A stretch of DNA of 64,000 nucleotides from Polaromonas sp. SP1 (GCF_003711205.1 NZ_CP031013.1:3390501-3454500), one strand, 5' to 3'; counted from the first letter of the stretch, positions 15,850 through 25,278 are shown. A program made the numbers and translations. The notes: generated by a model not told the origin, from the sequence alone.

Positions 15850-17070
15850 ATGGACAAATACGCGATCGGCTTTTGGGGCTGCTATTTCGGGGCGGCCGGG
15901 CTGATGCTGGCCGGCTCGGTGTTTGCCTATATCCGCTCCCTGCGCCGCATTGCGGTCAACGCGGCTGCTTCGGCCGTGGCCTCGACATTTTTTGTGGTGG
16001 CTTTTCTGGGCGGCCTGCCGATCAGCGACGGTGCCACCCTGGACCGCTTCCTGGCGCATGTGGCCAGCCTGGTGTCGGTGCTGCTGGCTTACCTGCTGTT
16101 TTCCATCCTGGGCCTTCTGCGCAGCCCGAAGGCGCAGCGCAGGGCGCTGGTGTTGCTGGCGGCGCTGGCGCTTTCGGTCATTGCCGCGGGCTGGGCGTTC
16201 AGCCCGCAGCAGGCCCTCTTGCTGAGCCTGGCTGGGGCCATGTTGCTGGGCCTGGTGGCGCTGGCATTCAGCCTGCGCAACGCGCGGCGCGGGGATCGGC
16301 TGGCCTGGGTGGCCGTTTCGGGCGTGCTGTTCATGCTGGTGGCCATTGCGGGTCTTGGCTGGATGGCGCTGGACCGTGCCCATGTGCCATGGCAGGCGCA
16401 TGCCGTCACCGCGCTGGCCGGCACTGCCTACCTGGCCACCATGGCCTCGGTGCTGTGGACGCGCTACTCCTATCTGATCGAGCTGAACCGCGTGATGGCA
16501 CACGGCCCCGCCTATGACCCGGTCACCCGCATGCGCTCCAACAGCGAGACCAACAACATGGTGAGTGCGGCTTTCAGCCACTACAGGGACCAACCCGTGC
16601 CGCTGGGGGTGATCGTGGTGACGATCGCCAATCTGTATGTGCTGGAAAAACTCTATGGCCTGGCGGCCGTCAACCATGCGCTGTTTGTGTGCGCCGGACG
16701 GCTGCGGCGAGCTGTCCCGGCCCATGTCGAGATGGGCCGCCTCGGTGAGGACGGGTTTTTGCTGCTGATGCGCAATTGCCATGACAGCGGCGACCTGGTT
16801 CACCTGGCACGCCGGGTTCAGGAGACTTTGTCCCGTTCAGTGGTGCTCAACACGACCCTGGACCCGGGCACCGCGGCGAACCATCAGACACGATGGGGGG
16901 CGGAAACCGGCGTGGGCGTGCTGAGGGTGTCCAAAACAGACGCCCGTGCCGATTCAGCGGCGGGTATAGGGCGCAGCATGTCACGGGCAGCGCTGGGTTA
17001 CCCCAGCCGGATTGCCTGGTTTGACGAGACCAGCGGGGAAATTGTCGACATGCCCGTGCTGACGGACTGA
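15850..17070 (+). CDS. membrane protein with degenerate GGDEF domain
   Basis: A 406-residue protein. The first ~210 residues contain about six or seven hydrophobic segments. The C-terminal ~180 residues fold like a diguanylate cyclase domain (YDPVTRMRSNSETNNMV, then MGRLGEDGFLLLM), but the catalytic GGDEF is replaced by Gly-Glu-Asp-Gly-Phe at 299-303, so c-di-GMP synthesis is unlikely. It may bind nucleotide or act as a scaffold. The start was moved to the ATG at 15850 because the open frame from 15691 encodes a low-complexity Gly/Arg segment. It is divergent from argA and followed by hrpA after 87 bp. Confidence 0.85.
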   Translation: MDKYAIGFWGCYFGAAGLMLAGSVFAYIRSLRRIAVNAAASAVASTFFVVAFLGGLPISDGATLDRFLAHVASLVSVLLAYLLFSILGLLRSPKAQRRALVLLAALALSVIAAGWAFSPQQALLLSLAGAMLLGLVALAFSLRNARRGDRLAWVAVSGVLFMLVAIAGLGWMALDRAHVPWQAHAVTALAGTAYLATMASVLWTRYSYLIELNRVMAHGPAYDPVTRMRSNSETNNMVSAAFSHYRDQPVPLGVIVVTIANLYVLEKLYGLAAVNHALFVCAGRLRRAVPAHVEMGRLGEDGFLLLMRNCHDSGDLVHLARRVQETLSRSVVLNTTLDPGTAANHQTRWGAETGVGVLRVSKTDARADSAAGIGRSMSRAALGYPSRIAWFDETSGEIVDMPVLTD

Positions 17071-17157
17071 GCAGGCGCGAAGGCCTGCGCGGGAACCGCC
17101 GATAATTGACGGCTTTGGCCGCTCCGGCGTCCCCACCCTTTTTTCTCCGCTCTTGCT

Positions 17158-20100
17158 TTGCCGCCTGCTTTGTCCCCCCTGACCATCACATTCCCCGAAT
17201 CGCTGCCCGTATCGGGCAAGCGCGACGAAATCACCGCCGCGATGACGGCCCACCAGGTCATCATCGTCTGCGGCGAAACCGGCTCGGGCAAAACCACGCA
17301 GTTGCCCAAGATCGCGCTGGCCATGGGGCGCGGCAAGCTCAATTACCCGGCGGGGCAGGGCCGCCTCATCGGCCACACCCAGCCGCGCCGGATTGCAGCA
17401 TCGAGCGTGGCCAAACGCATTGCCGAAGAGCTGAAAACACCGCTGGGTGACGTGGTCGGCTACAAGGTGCGTTTCCAGGACCGGCTCTCGCGCGACGCCT
17501 CCGTCAAGCTGATGACCGACGGTATCCTGCTGGCCGAGACGCAGACCGACCCGCTGCTCAAGGCCTATGACACCATCATCATTGACGAGGCCCATGAGCG
17601 CAGCCTGAACATCGACTTTTTGCTGGGCTACCTGCGCCAGCTGCTGCCGCGCCGGCCCGACCTGAAAGTGGTCATCACCTCGGCGACGATTGATGCGCAG
17701 CGGTTTGCGGATTACTTTGCTTCGGCCAAAGGGCCTGCCCCCGTGATCATGGTGTCGGGTCGCATGTTCCCAGTGGAGCAGCGCTACCGTCCCTTTGAAG
17801 AGTCGCGCGAGCATGACCTGAACGACGCGATTGCCGATGCGGTCGACGAGCTCTGGCTGAGCCCGCACAGCGCGGGCGACATCCTGGTATTTTTGCCCGG
17901 CGAGCGCGAGATCCGCGAGGCGGCAGACCATTTGCGCAAACACCTGGCGCACCAGCCGCTGACGCGCAACGCCGAGGTGCTGCCGCTGTTTGCGCGCCTC
18001 AGCCAGGCCGAGCAGGACCGCATTTTTGACGGCCACAGCGGCCGGCGCATCGTGCTGGCCACCAACGTGGCCGAGACCTCGCTGACCGTGCCTGGCATCC
18101 GCTATGTGGTCGATGCGGGCACCGCGCGCGTCAAACGCTACAGCTTTCGCAACAAGGTCGAGCAGCTGATGGTCGAGCCGGTGTCGCAGGCCGCCGCCAA
18201 CCAGCGTGCGGGCCGCTGCGGCCGCGTGGCCGACGGCATCTGCATACGCCTCTACGACGAGAAAGACTTTCAGGGTCGTCAGCCTTTCACCGACCCTGAA
18301 ATTTTGCGCAGCTCGCTGGCTTCGGTGATCTTGCGCATGAAGGCGCTGCACCTCGGCAACGTCGAGGAATTTGCCTTCATCGAGCCGCCGCAGCGCCGTG
18401 CCATTGCCGACGGCTACCAGTTGCTGGCCGAACTGGGCGCCGTCGATGCCGACAACGAGCTCACGGCCGTGGGCCGCACGCTGGCCAAGCTGCCGCTGGA
18501 TCCGCGCGTGGGCCGCATGATCCTGGAAGCCAAAGACCGCAATGCGCTCGACGAGGTGCTGGTGATTGCCAGCGCGCTCAGCGTGCAGGATGTGCGCGAC
18601 CGGCCCATGGACAAGCAGGCCCAGGCCGACCAGCAGCACGCCAAGTTCGACGACGAGAAAAGCGAGTTCAGCGGCTACCTCAAGCTGTGGAAATGGCTGG
18701 GCGACGCGCGTGGTGGCCACGGCACCGACCATAAACTCTCCAATCGCCAGTACGAGAACCTGCTGCGCGAGAACTACGTCAACATCCGCCGCGTCCGTGA
18801 ATGGCGCGACATTCATTCCCAGCTCCACACGGTGGTGGGCGAACAGAAGTGGGTCTTGAATGACAAGCCGGCCAGCTATGAACAGCTGCATCTGTCGATG
18901 CTGTGCGGTTTGCTCGGCAACATCGGCTGCAAGAGCGACGAAGAAGACTGGTACCTGGGCGCACGCGGCATCAAGTTTTACCGCCATCCCGGCGCACGCC
19001 TGAGCAAGAAGCCGGGCCGCTGGATCGTCGTGGCCGAGCTGGTGGAAACCACGCGCCTCTTCGGCCGCGGCATTGCCAACATCGACCCGGCCTGGATAGA
19101 GCAGGTCGCCGGGCATTTGCTCAGCAAACAGCTGCTGGACCCGCACTGGGAGAAAAAAGCCGCGCAGGTGACGGCGCTGGAGCGCGCCACGCTGTACGGC
19201 CTGGTGGTCTACAACGGCCGGCGCGTCAATTTCGGCCGTGTCGACCCCATCACGGCGCGCGAGATTTTCATCCGCGAGGCGCTGGTGGCCGGCAACTGGG
19301 ACACCAAACTGCCCTTCCTGGCGGCTAACCTGAAGCTGATCCAGCAGGTGCAGGACCTGGAGCACAAGGCCAGGCGCCAGGACGTGCTGGTGGATGAAGA
19401 GCTGATCTACGCCTTCTACGACCAGCAGTTGCCTGCCGATGTGCACAGTGGTGCGAGCTGCGAGCACTGGTACAAGGAAGAGTCGAAAAAGCAACCCAGG
19501 CTTTTGCTGCTGACCCGCGAGGAGCTGATGCGCCACGAGGCGGCCGGCATCACCACGCAGTCTTTCCCCAAAACCCTGCGCATGGGCGGCGTGGATTGCA
19601 CCGTCACCTACCTGCACGAGCCCGGCGATGCGCGGGACGGCGTGACGGTCGATGTGCCGCTGTTTGCACTCAACCAGGTGAACGAGGAACGCTGCGAGTG
19701 GCTGGTGCCCGGCATGCTCAAGGACAAGGTCCAGGCGCTGATCAAGACGCTGCACCAGCGCCCGCGCTCACGCCTGGTGCCGCTGCCGGACACGGCCGCA
19801 CGCATGACGGAGCAGCTGCTTCAGCCTGAAATCTTCGGCGCCGGGTCGCTGACGGACGCGGTGCTCAAGCTGGTGAGGGACGCCACCTCGCTGGACATCA
19901 AACGCAACGACATGAAGCTGGACATGTTGCCGGCCCACCTGTTCATGAACTTTCGGGTGGTGGACGAGCACGGCCGGCAACTGGGCGCCGGGCGCAATCT
20001 GGGGGCGCTCAAGGGCGAGTTGGGGTCTCAGGCGCGTGGCGCTTTCCAGGCACTGGCAGGGCTCAAGAACCTGGCGAAGGCTGTCGAGCCGGAGAAATTC

Positions 20101-21072
20101 GCCGGTCAGGGCTCTTCCAAAGATTCAGCATCAAATCGGCCTCCAGCCCAATCGGGGCATGGACAATCTGCTATTGAAAAGATAGCGCCCAGGGCGCCGG
20201 AGCGCTACACCGGCTGGAGCTTTGGCGAGCTGCCGGAGCTGATGGAGATCAGGAAGGGCGCCCAGACGCTGATCGGGTTTCCGGCGCTGATCGACCTGGG
20301 CGACGCGGTGACGATTGAGGTGTTTGATGAGCCGGAAGCTGCTGCCGCCAAACACCGCGCCGGCCTGCGCAGGCTGTTTTCGCTGCAGATCAAGGACGCG
20401 CTGAAGTACCTGGAAAAGAACCTGCCCGACCTGCAGAAAATGGCGACCAGCTACATGCTGGTGGGCCGCGCCGCCGACAACTCCGGCGGCGGCACGCTCG
20501 AAGAGCTGCGCGAACAGATCATTGAAGTCGCGCTGGACCGCGCTTTCCTGCAGGAGCCGTTGCCGACGAACGAGGGTGAGTTCAAAAAACGCATCGACGA
20601 CGGCCGCGGACGCCTGACATTGATCGCCAGCGAAGTGGCCAGGCTGGCCGCCGGTATCCTGGTGGAGTTTGCCGTGGCCCAGCGCAAGATCAAGGACAGT
20701 AAAAACGCCGCCGAAGCCGCAGCCGATGCCGCCCAGCAACTGCAGCGCCTGGTGCCCAAACGGTTTTTAACCGCCACGCCTTACGGCCAGCTGCAGCACT
20801 TTGCGCGCTACCTCAAGGCCATCACGCTGCGCCTTGAGAAATGGCGCGCCGACCCGGCACGCGACGCCAGCCGTCTGGTCGAGTTGCGGCCGCAAGAGCA
20901 GCGCTACTGGCGCCTGGTGGCCGAGCGCAAAGGGGCAGTCGACGCCCGCATGCAGGAATTCAGGTGGCTGCTGGAAGAGCTGCGGGTGAGTTTTTTCGCG
21001 CAGGAGTTGCGCACGCCGCAGCCGGTCAGTATCAAAAGGCTTGAGAAGGTCTGGCAGCAACTGAATAGCTAA
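17158..21072 (+). CDS. hrpA: ATP-dependent RNA helicase HrpA (DEAH box)
   Basis: A 1304-residue DExH helicase of the long HrpA type, implicated in mRNA processing and rescue of stalled ribosomes. Motif I GETGSGKTT is at residues 39-47 and DEAH at 143-146. Motif VI-like QRAGRCGR follows, then the helicase-associated, OB-fold and long C-terminal domains. The start is uncertain: no in-frame ATG or GTG exists between the upstream stop and motif I, leaving TTG at 17158 or 17170. Copy C of the dispersed repeat lies in frame near residues 990-1010, in a variable linker (SNRPPAQSGHGQSAIEKIA). A strong terminator follows. Confidence 0.94.
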   Translation: MPPALSPLTITFPESLPVSGKRDEITAAMTAHQVIIVCGETGSGKTTQLPKIALAMGRGKLNYPAGQGRLIGHTQPRRIAASSVAKRIAEELKTPLGDVVGYKVRFQDRLSRDASVKLMTDGILLAETQTDPLLKAYDTIIIDEAHERSLNIDFLLGYLRQLLPRRPDLKVVITSATIDAQRFADYFASAKGPAPVIMVSGRMFPVEQRYRPFEESREHDLNDAIADAVDELWLSPHSAGDILVFLPGEREIREAADHLRKHLAHQPLTRNAEVLPLFARLSQAEQDRIFDGHSGRRIVLATNVAETSLTVPGIRYVVDAGTARVKRYSFRNKVEQLMVEPVSQAAANQRAGRCGRVADGICIRLYDEKDFQGRQPFTDPEILRSSLASVILRMKALHLGNVEEFAFIEPPQRRAIADGYQLLAELGAVDADNELTAVGRTLAKLPLDPRVGRMILEAKDRNALDEVLVIASALSVQDVRDRPMDKQAQADQQHAKFDDEKSEFSGYLKLWKWLGDARGGHGTDHKLSNRQYENLLRENYVNIRRVREWRDIHSQLHTVVGEQKWVLNDKPASYEQLHLSMLCGLLGNIGCKSDEEDWYLGARGIKFYRHPGARLSKKPGRWIVVAELVETTRLFGRGIANIDPAWIEQVAGHLLSKQLLDPHWEKKAAQVTALERATLYGLVVYNGRRVNFGRVDPITAREIFIREALVAGNWDTKLPFLAANLKLIQQVQDLEHKARRQDVLVDEELIYAFYDQQLPADVHSGASCEHWYKEESKKQPRLLLLTREELMRHEAAGITTQSFPKTLRMGGVDCTVTYLHEPGDARDGVTVDVPLFALNQVNEERCEWLVPGMLKDKVQALIKTLHQRPRSRLVPLPDTAARMTEQLLQPEIFGAGSLTDAVLKLVRDATSLDIKRNDMKLDMLPAHLFMNFRVVDEHGRQLGAGRNLGALKGELGSQARGAFQALAGLKNLAKAVEPEKFAGQGSSKDSASNRPPAQSGHGQSAIEKIAPRAPERYTGWSFGELPELMEIRKGAQTLIGFPALIDLGDAVTIEVFDEPEAAAAKHRAGLRRLFSLQIKDALKYLEKNLPDLQKMATSYMLVGRAADNSGGGTLEELREQIIEVALDRAFLQEPLPTNEGEFKKRIDDGRGRLTLIASEVARLAAGILVEFAVAQRKIKDSKNAAEAAADAAQQLQRLVPKRFLTATPYGQLQHFARYLKAITLRLEKWRADPARDASRLVELRPQEQRYWRLVAERKGAVDARMQEFRWLLEELRVSFFAQELRTPQPVSIKRLEKVWQQLNS
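20125..20188 (+). repeat. dispersed element copy C, inside hrpA
   Basis: Forward copy: TCAAATCGGCCTCCAGCCCA (20131-20150), spacer, then GCTATTGAAAAGATAGCG (20170-20187). It is read in frame as SNRPPAQ...AIEKIA. Confidence 0.85.
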
Positions 21073-21092
21073 GCCGGACTTCGGATGCAGAC

Positions 21093-21126
21093 AAAAAAAT
21101 GGCCTTGCAATGCAAGGCCATTTTTT
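21093..21126. terminator. bidirectional intrinsic terminator between hrpA and the DUF3309 gene
   Basis: TGGCCTTGCA and TGCAAGGCCA form a near-perfect stem, flanked by A7 on the left and T6 on the right. It can therefore act for both convergent genes. Confidence 0.9.
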
Positions 21127-21144
21127 GTGAAGCATGCGGTAAGA

Positions 21145-21303
21145 CTAGATGCGTCCCATCAGCAGCAGGATCACCAGGATCAGCACCACGAGGCCGATGC
21201 CACCACTGGGCCCGTAACCCCAGCTGCGGCTGTGGCCCCAGGTTGGCAGTGCGCCAACCAGGATCAGGATAAGAACAATCAGCAGAATGAGCGAGAGGGA
21301 CAT
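21145..21303 (-). CDS. DUF3309-family small membrane protein
   Basis: A 52-residue protein from the ATG at 21303, with AAGGAG nine bases upstream. It has two hydrophobic stretches, MSLSLILLIVLILILVGAL and a C-terminal GLVVLILVILLLMGRI, separated by a short polar Trp/Gly/Ser-rich loop (PTWGHSRSWGYGPSGG). This matches the DUF3309 pattern of very small proteins often annotated in Burkholderiales and rhizobia. It probably sits in the membrane. Function unknown. It is convergent with hrpA and shares the terminator. Confidence 0.85.
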   Translation of the reverse strand: MSLSLILLIVLILILVGALPTWGHSRSWGYGPSGGIGLVVLILVILLLMGRI

Positions 21304-21423
21304 TGAAAGCACTCCTTGTTATGTGTGCCTCGATTCTTGCCCGGCGCCGGGCGGAATCAAGCAGGAGGAGGGCGTGTCCAACCGTCGGCAGGCACTGACA
21401 GCCTGCGCCTACAGACCACAGGG

Positions 21424-22599
21424 TTACAGCTTCGCCAGGCGCTGCAGTGCCGTGTTCAGCGTCTCGTCTTTCTTGGCAAAACAGAAACGCACCACGCGCT
21501 GGTCAAAGCCGTTGCCGTAGAAGGCCGACAGCGGAATGGCGGCCACACCGATCTCGGTGGTCAGCCATTTGCAGAATTCGGCTTCGCCCAGGTCGCTCAC
21601 CTCAGAGATATCCACGCACTGGAAATAGCTGCCTTCGCTCGGCAGCAGCTTGAAGCGGGTTTTGGCCAGGCCTTCGCGGAACAGGTCGCGCTTGCGCTGG
21701 TAGAAGGCCGGCAGGCCCAGATAGGGCTGCTCATCGGCCATGTAGCTCGCCAGGCCGTACTGCACGGGCGTATTGACGGTGAAAACATTGAACTGGTGCA
21801 CCTTGCGGAATTCGGCCGTCAGCGCAGCGGGCGCGGCCACATAGCCGACCTTCCAGCCGGTCACGTGGTAGGTCTTGCCGAAGCTGCTGACGATAAAGCT
21901 GCGCGCCGCCAGGCCAGGAAAGCGGGCCGCGCTCTGGTGGATGCGGCCCTGGGCGGCGTCGAACACCATGTGCTCGTAGACCTCGTCGCTGATCAGCAGC
22001 ACGTCGGTGGGCGCCAGCAGGTCCTGCAGGGCGAGCATGTCGGCCTCCGTCCATACCGTGGCGCTCGGGTTGTGGGGCGAGTTGACGATGATCGCGCGCG
22101 TGCGCGGCGTGATGGCCGCGGCGATCTTGCCGAAGTCGGGGCGGAAGGTGCCGGGCGTGAGCGGGACACGCACGACAACGCCGCCGGCCAGCTCGATGTT
22201 GGGCACATAGCTGTCGTAGCAGGGCTCGAGCACGATGACTTCATCGCCGGGATGGACCACCGCCAGGATGGCGGTGATGATGGCCTGTGTGGCCCCGGCC
22301 GTGATGGTGATCTCGGTGTTGGCGTCGTAGCGGTGGCCGTACAGTTTGGCCACCTTGGCGGAAATCGCCTCGCGCAGCACCGGTACGCCCGTCATGGGCG
22401 GGTACTGGTTCAGGCCCTTCGTCATGGCGTCCGTGACGGCATTGACCAATTGCGGGTCACATTCAAAATCAGGAAAGCCCTGGCCCAGGTTGACGGCGCC
22501 TTTTTCGGCGGCCAGGGTGGACATCACGGTGAAGATCGTGGTGCCAACGGCGGGGAGCTTGGTGGTCAGCTTGGGGGTGCGTTCGAGGATGGTTGTCAT
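21424..22599 (-). CDS. PLP-dependent methionine/aromatic aminotransferase (YbdL type)
   Basis: A 391-residue fold-type I aminotransferase. Conserved sites are FTVMSTLAAEKGAVNLGQGF near the N-terminus, NSPHNPSATVW with the substrate-contacting Asn, ISDEVYEHMVFD with the PLP-binding Asp/Tyr, and SFGKTYHVTGWKVGY with the Schiff-base Lys. The closest recognisable subfamily is methionine aminotransferase YbdL/kynurenine-oxoglutarate transaminase, which acts on methionine and aromatic amino acids. Exact preference is not provable. Upstream of its start lies a GC-rich intergenic repeat, then cysB on the same strand, so a sulfur-metabolism link is plausible. Confidence 0.9.
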   Translation of the reverse strand: MTTILERTPKLTTKLPAVGTTIFTVMSTLAAEKGAVNLGQGFPDFECDPQLVNAVTDAMTKGLNQYPPMTGVPVLREAISAKVAKLYGHRYDANTEITITAGATQAIITAILAVVHPGDEVIVLEPCYDSYVPNIELAGGVVVRVPLTPGTFRPDFGKIAAAITPRTRAIIVNSPHNPSATVWTEADMLALQDLLAPTDVLLISDEVYEHMVFDAAQGRIHQSAARFPGLAARSFIVSSFGKTYHVTGWKVGYVAAPAALTAEFRKVHQFNVFTVNTPVQYGLASYMADEQPYLGLPAFYQRKRDLFREGLAKTRFKLLPSEGSYFQCVDISEVSDLGEAEFCKWLTTEIGVAAIPLSAFYGNGFDQRVVRFCFAKKDETLNTALQRLAKL

Positions 22600-22627
22600 G
22601 ATTGAAGCAATGAGTGTTTTTTATTCA

Positions 22628-22711
22628 AGTGGCCGCCGCGGAACCGGCTTAGCCGGGCCGCTAGCGGCGCCCCCTTGAGGGGGAGGCGGGCAAAGCCCGC
22701 TATGGGGGGAG
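22628..22711. repeat. GC-rich dispersed repeat (family 2), copy 1
   Basis: Contains CCCCC-TTGA-GGGGG (22670-22683) followed by the hairpin GCGGGC-AAA-GCCCGC (22686-22700). It fills the gap between cysB and the aminotransferase gene. Related copies lie at 40389, 41555 and 53297. Confidence 0.75.
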
Positions 22712-23656
22712 TCAAACCTCATAATCGTTGACGCGGCCGGCCATGGCCTTGGTAATGAGCGCACGGTCCAGCTTGTCGCTGAGAAGCTCGGCGAATTTAT
22801 ACACAAAGTTGCGCAGGTAGGCGCTGCGCTTGAAGGCGACACGCGCCACATTGATGCCGAACAGCGGGCCTGCCGGGATGGCGACCAGGTCGCTGTTGGT
22901 GCCGTCTTCCTTGATGGCCATTTCGGCCACGATGCCCACGCCCAGGCCCAGGCGGACATAAGTCTTGATCACGTCGGAGTCGATGGCCTCCAGTGCGATA
23001 CGCGGCTGCAGGCGCTTGGCGGCGAAGGCCAGGTCGATCTTGGTGCGGCCGGTGAACGACGGGTGGTAGGTGATCAAGGGCTCGTCGGCCAGGTCTTCGA
23101 GCGTGATGTTTTCTTTTTTGGCCAGCGGGTGGTCGACGGGGATGACAAGCATGTGCTGCCATTCATAGCAGGGCAGGGTGACCAGGTCTTCATATTGGGT
23201 CAGCGACTCGGTCGCGATGCCGATTTCGGCCACTTCGTCGAGCACCATGCGCGCCACCTGGTCGGGCGAGCCCTGGTGCAGGCTGACATTGACTTTGGGG
23301 AAGGCTTCACGCAGCTTGGCCACCGGTTGCGGCAGCACATAGCGGGCCTGGGTGTGGGTGGTGGCGATCGACAGCGTGCCGCTGTCCTGCGCCGAGAACT
23401 GCTCGCCGATGCGGCGCAGGTTGCCGACCTCGCGCATGATCAATTCAATGCTTTTGAGGACATGCTCGCCGGGTTCGGTCACGCGTTTGAGGCGCTTGCC
23501 GTGCCGGGCAAAGATTTCCACGCCCAGTTCCTCTTCCAGTTCGATGATGGCTTTGGACACCCCGGGCTGCGACGTGTGCAACGCCTTGGCCGTCTCGGTG
23601 AGGTTCAGGTTGCGCCGGATGGCCTCCTGGACGAATCGGAATTGGTGGAGGTTCAT
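22712..23656 (-). CDS. cysB: CysB-type LysR regulator of sulfur assimilation
   Basis: A 314-residue LysR protein whose whole length follows CysB. The HTH start is MNLHQFRFVQEAIRRNLNLT, then ETAKALHTSQPGVSKAIIEL. The effector domain includes TTHTQARYVLPQPVAKLREA and SFTGRTKIDLAF, the Thr/Gln region that binds acetylserine or sulfate in CysB. In known systems CysB activates cysteine biosynthesis genes when acetylserine accumulates. It is followed on the same strand by the aminotransferase gene and preceded by a CbiX-like gene, also a sulfur/siroheme-related function. The start at 23656 gives the canonical N-terminus. Confidence 0.92.
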   Translation of the reverse strand: MNLHQFRFVQEAIRRNLNLTETAKALHTSQPGVSKAIIELEEELGVEIFARHGKRLKRVTEPGEHVLKSIELIMREVGNLRRIGEQFSAQDSGTLSIATTHTQARYVLPQPVAKLREAFPKVNVSLHQGSPDQVARMVLDEVAEIGIATESLTQYEDLVTLPCYEWQHMLVIPVDHPLAKKENITLEDLADEPLITYHPSFTGRTKIDLAFAAKRLQPRIALEAIDSDVIKTYVRLGLGVGIVAEMAIKEDGTNSDLVAIPAGPLFGINVARVAFKRSAYLRNFVYKFAELLSDKLDRALITKAMAGRVNDYEV

Positions 23657-23748
23657 ATCAAATTCAGGCTAATTATTCACTTCATTATGCCTGTTTTGCC
23701 CTAAGGAGGCGTGGTGGCTGCGTGGCCTTTAGCCGCGCCAACCGGCCT

Positions 23749-24132
23749 TCAAGCCAGTGCGATACCGGCCATCAGGGCGGTCAGTTCGTGGTACTCGCCG
23801 GCAGTCGGCAAGAGCTCCACGTCGACGCCTGGATGGTTTGCGCGAATCTCATTCACCAGCCGGGGCAGGTCTTCACGCGCGTGTTTGCCAACCCCAAAAA
23901 AAAGCGGGAAGACCCTTATGGAGCTTGCACCTTCAGCTATCAAATTTATAGCAGCTTCAGACAGGGAGGGGGCGCAAAGCTCCACGTAGGCGCACAGCAC
24001 AGGCGTGTCGGGTGCGGTGGTGCGGATTAGCGCCGCAACGGCTTCGATGGGCGCGCGCCATTGCGGGTCGCGCGAGCCATGGGCCAGCAGGATGATGCCG
24101 CGGGTGGCGGCTATAGCGGGTGCTGCAGGCAT
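23749..24132 (-). CDS. CbiX/SirB-like sirohydrochlorin chelatase domain protein
   Basis: A 127-residue single-domain protein of the CbiX/SirB family, which inserts cobalt or iron into sirohydrochlorin. The landmark GIILLAHGSRDPQWRAPIEA near the N-terminus contains the metal-binding His, and VFPLFFGVGKHAREDLPRLV holds the second conserved His. Single-domain CbiX proteins are known to act as dimers. Position next to cysB favours siroheme for sulfite reductase, but cobalamin synthesis is equally possible. The central segment AAINLIA is encoded by copy D of the dispersed repeat, with no obvious gain in length. It ends 92 bp from cysB and starts 3 bp after lptG on the same strand. Confidence 0.85.
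   Translation of the reverse strand: MPAAPAIAATRGIILLAHGSRDPQWRAPIEAVAALIRTTAPDTPVLCAYVELCAPSLSEAAINLIAEGASSIRVFPLFFGVGKHAREDLPRLVNEIRANHPGVDVELLPTAGEYHELTALMAGIALA
23908..23956 (+). repeat. dispersed element copy D, inside the cbiX-like gene
   Basis: CCCTTATGGAGCTTGCAC precedes the palindrome AGCTATCAAATTTATAGCAG. The host gene runs on the minus strand and reads the palindrome as AINLIA. The CCTCCAGCCC block is degenerate here. Confidence 0.7.
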
Positions 24133-24135
24133 CCG

Positions 24136-25278
24136 TTAGCGCCTCAACACCAGCCAGCCGAAGGCGCCCAGCGACACGGCCATGTAAAGCAGGCCCGGCG
24201 TGGCCGCTGCCAGCCAGGGTTGCCAGTTGCGCAGGTTGCCGATGTAGCCAAACACGTTGTTCAGCAGGAAAAAGCTGATGCCGATCATGACGCCGGCAAA
24301 AACGTAGCCCGCGATGCCGCCTGAGCGGAAATGCAGGTAAGCAAAAGGCAGGGCCAATATCACCATCACCAGGCAACTGAGGGGGTAAAAGACCTTTTTC
24401 CAGAACTCGATCTCATAGCGCTGGGCGGTCTGGCCGTTGGCGTCGAGGTGGCGAACATAATTAAAGAGGTCGATGGTGCCCATGCGCTCCGGCTTGAGCA
24501 GGGCCACCGAGACCATCTCTGCGCTGATTTCGGTGGGCCATCGGAAGGTTTCAAGCGTCGCGCGGTTGACCCTGGCGGCGTCTTGCGGCTTGCCGGTGCC
24601 GGTGATGCCGGCGGAAACCTCAAACTCGGCGCGGACCGCCTTGTGAAGCACCCAGGCATCGCCTGTGGCAAAAGTGGCCAGCGGCGCCTGGGTGGTCGAG
24701 ACCACCAGCCCCTTGTTGTTGAATTCAAAAACCTGCACGCCCTGCATTTCGTTGTCGGGCGACAGCGTTTTGACGTTGACGACATAGGTGTTGTAGGCCT
24801 GTTTTTCCTTGAGCCAGGCGCCGGTCTGGCCGATGGTGATCTTGTTCTGGTAGCGCGCCTTGAGCAACTGCGCCGCCCGTTCGCTGGCTGGCGCAACGTA
24901 GTCGCCGATCGCGAAGCTGAACACCACAAACAGCGCACCCAGCGCCAGCAGCAGTTTCAGCGCGCGCCAGGGACCCAGGCCGCTGGTTCGCAAAATCGTG
25001 TATTCGGAGCTTTGGGCCAGCCGGGCCATCACGAAGATCGTGCCGATCAGCACCGAGATCGGCAGGAGTTCATAGAGGTGATTGGGAATCAGGAGCCCGA
25101 CGTACAAAAGCGCATGGCGTATCTGGTAGATGTCTGCGGCATTGATGCCGGTGCTTTTGCCGAGGTACTGGAGCTCGTCGACCAGGTCAAAAAAGAAGAA
25201 CAGCGCCAGGAAACCCAGGGCCACCAGGGCGATGGCGGCCAGGATTTCACCGTAGATGAGGCGGCGTATGGTTTTCAT
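24136..25278 (-). CDS. lptG: LPS export ABC transporter permease LptG
   Basis: A 380-residue inner-membrane permease of the LptB2FG complex, which extracts lipopolysaccharide from the inner membrane. The start MKTIRRLIYGEILAAIALVA and the coupling-helix region FVMARLAQSSEYTILRTSGL are typical YjgP/YjgQ features. There are three N-terminal and three C-terminal membrane segments around a large periplasmic beta-jellyroll (about residues 130-270). Its ATG overlaps the lptF stop by 4 bp (ATGA at 25278-25275), so the two partners are made together. lptB and lptC are not in the window. Confidence 0.94.
   Translation of the reverse strand: MKTIRRLIYGEILAAIALVALGFLALFFFFDLVDELQYLGKSTGINAADIYQIRHALLYVGLLIPNHLYELLPISVLIGTIFVMARLAQSSEYTILRTSGLGPWRALKLLLALGALFVVFSFAIGDYVAPASERAAQLLKARYQNKITIGQTGAWLKEKQAYNTYVVNVKTLSPDNEMQGVQVFEFNNKGLVVSTTQAPLATFATGDAWVLHKAVRAEFEVSAGITGTGKPQDAARVNRATLETFRWPTEISAEMVSVALLKPERMGTIDLFNYVRHLDANGQTAQRYEIEFWKKVFYPLSCLVMVILALPFAYLHFRSGGIAGYVFAGVMIGISFFLLNNVFGYIGNLRNWQPWLAAATPGLLYMAVSLGAFGWLVLRR

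Noticed and set aside
16981-19755. Long minus-strand open frame (924 codons) opposite hrpA
   Set aside because: It is antisense to a clear helicase gene and its composition (His/Gln/Arg-rich, no family motif) is typical of a high-GC shadow frame.
23657-23672. TCAAATTCAGGC before cysB as an eleventh repeat copy
   Set aside because: Only about ten bases match one block, and the palindrome is missing.
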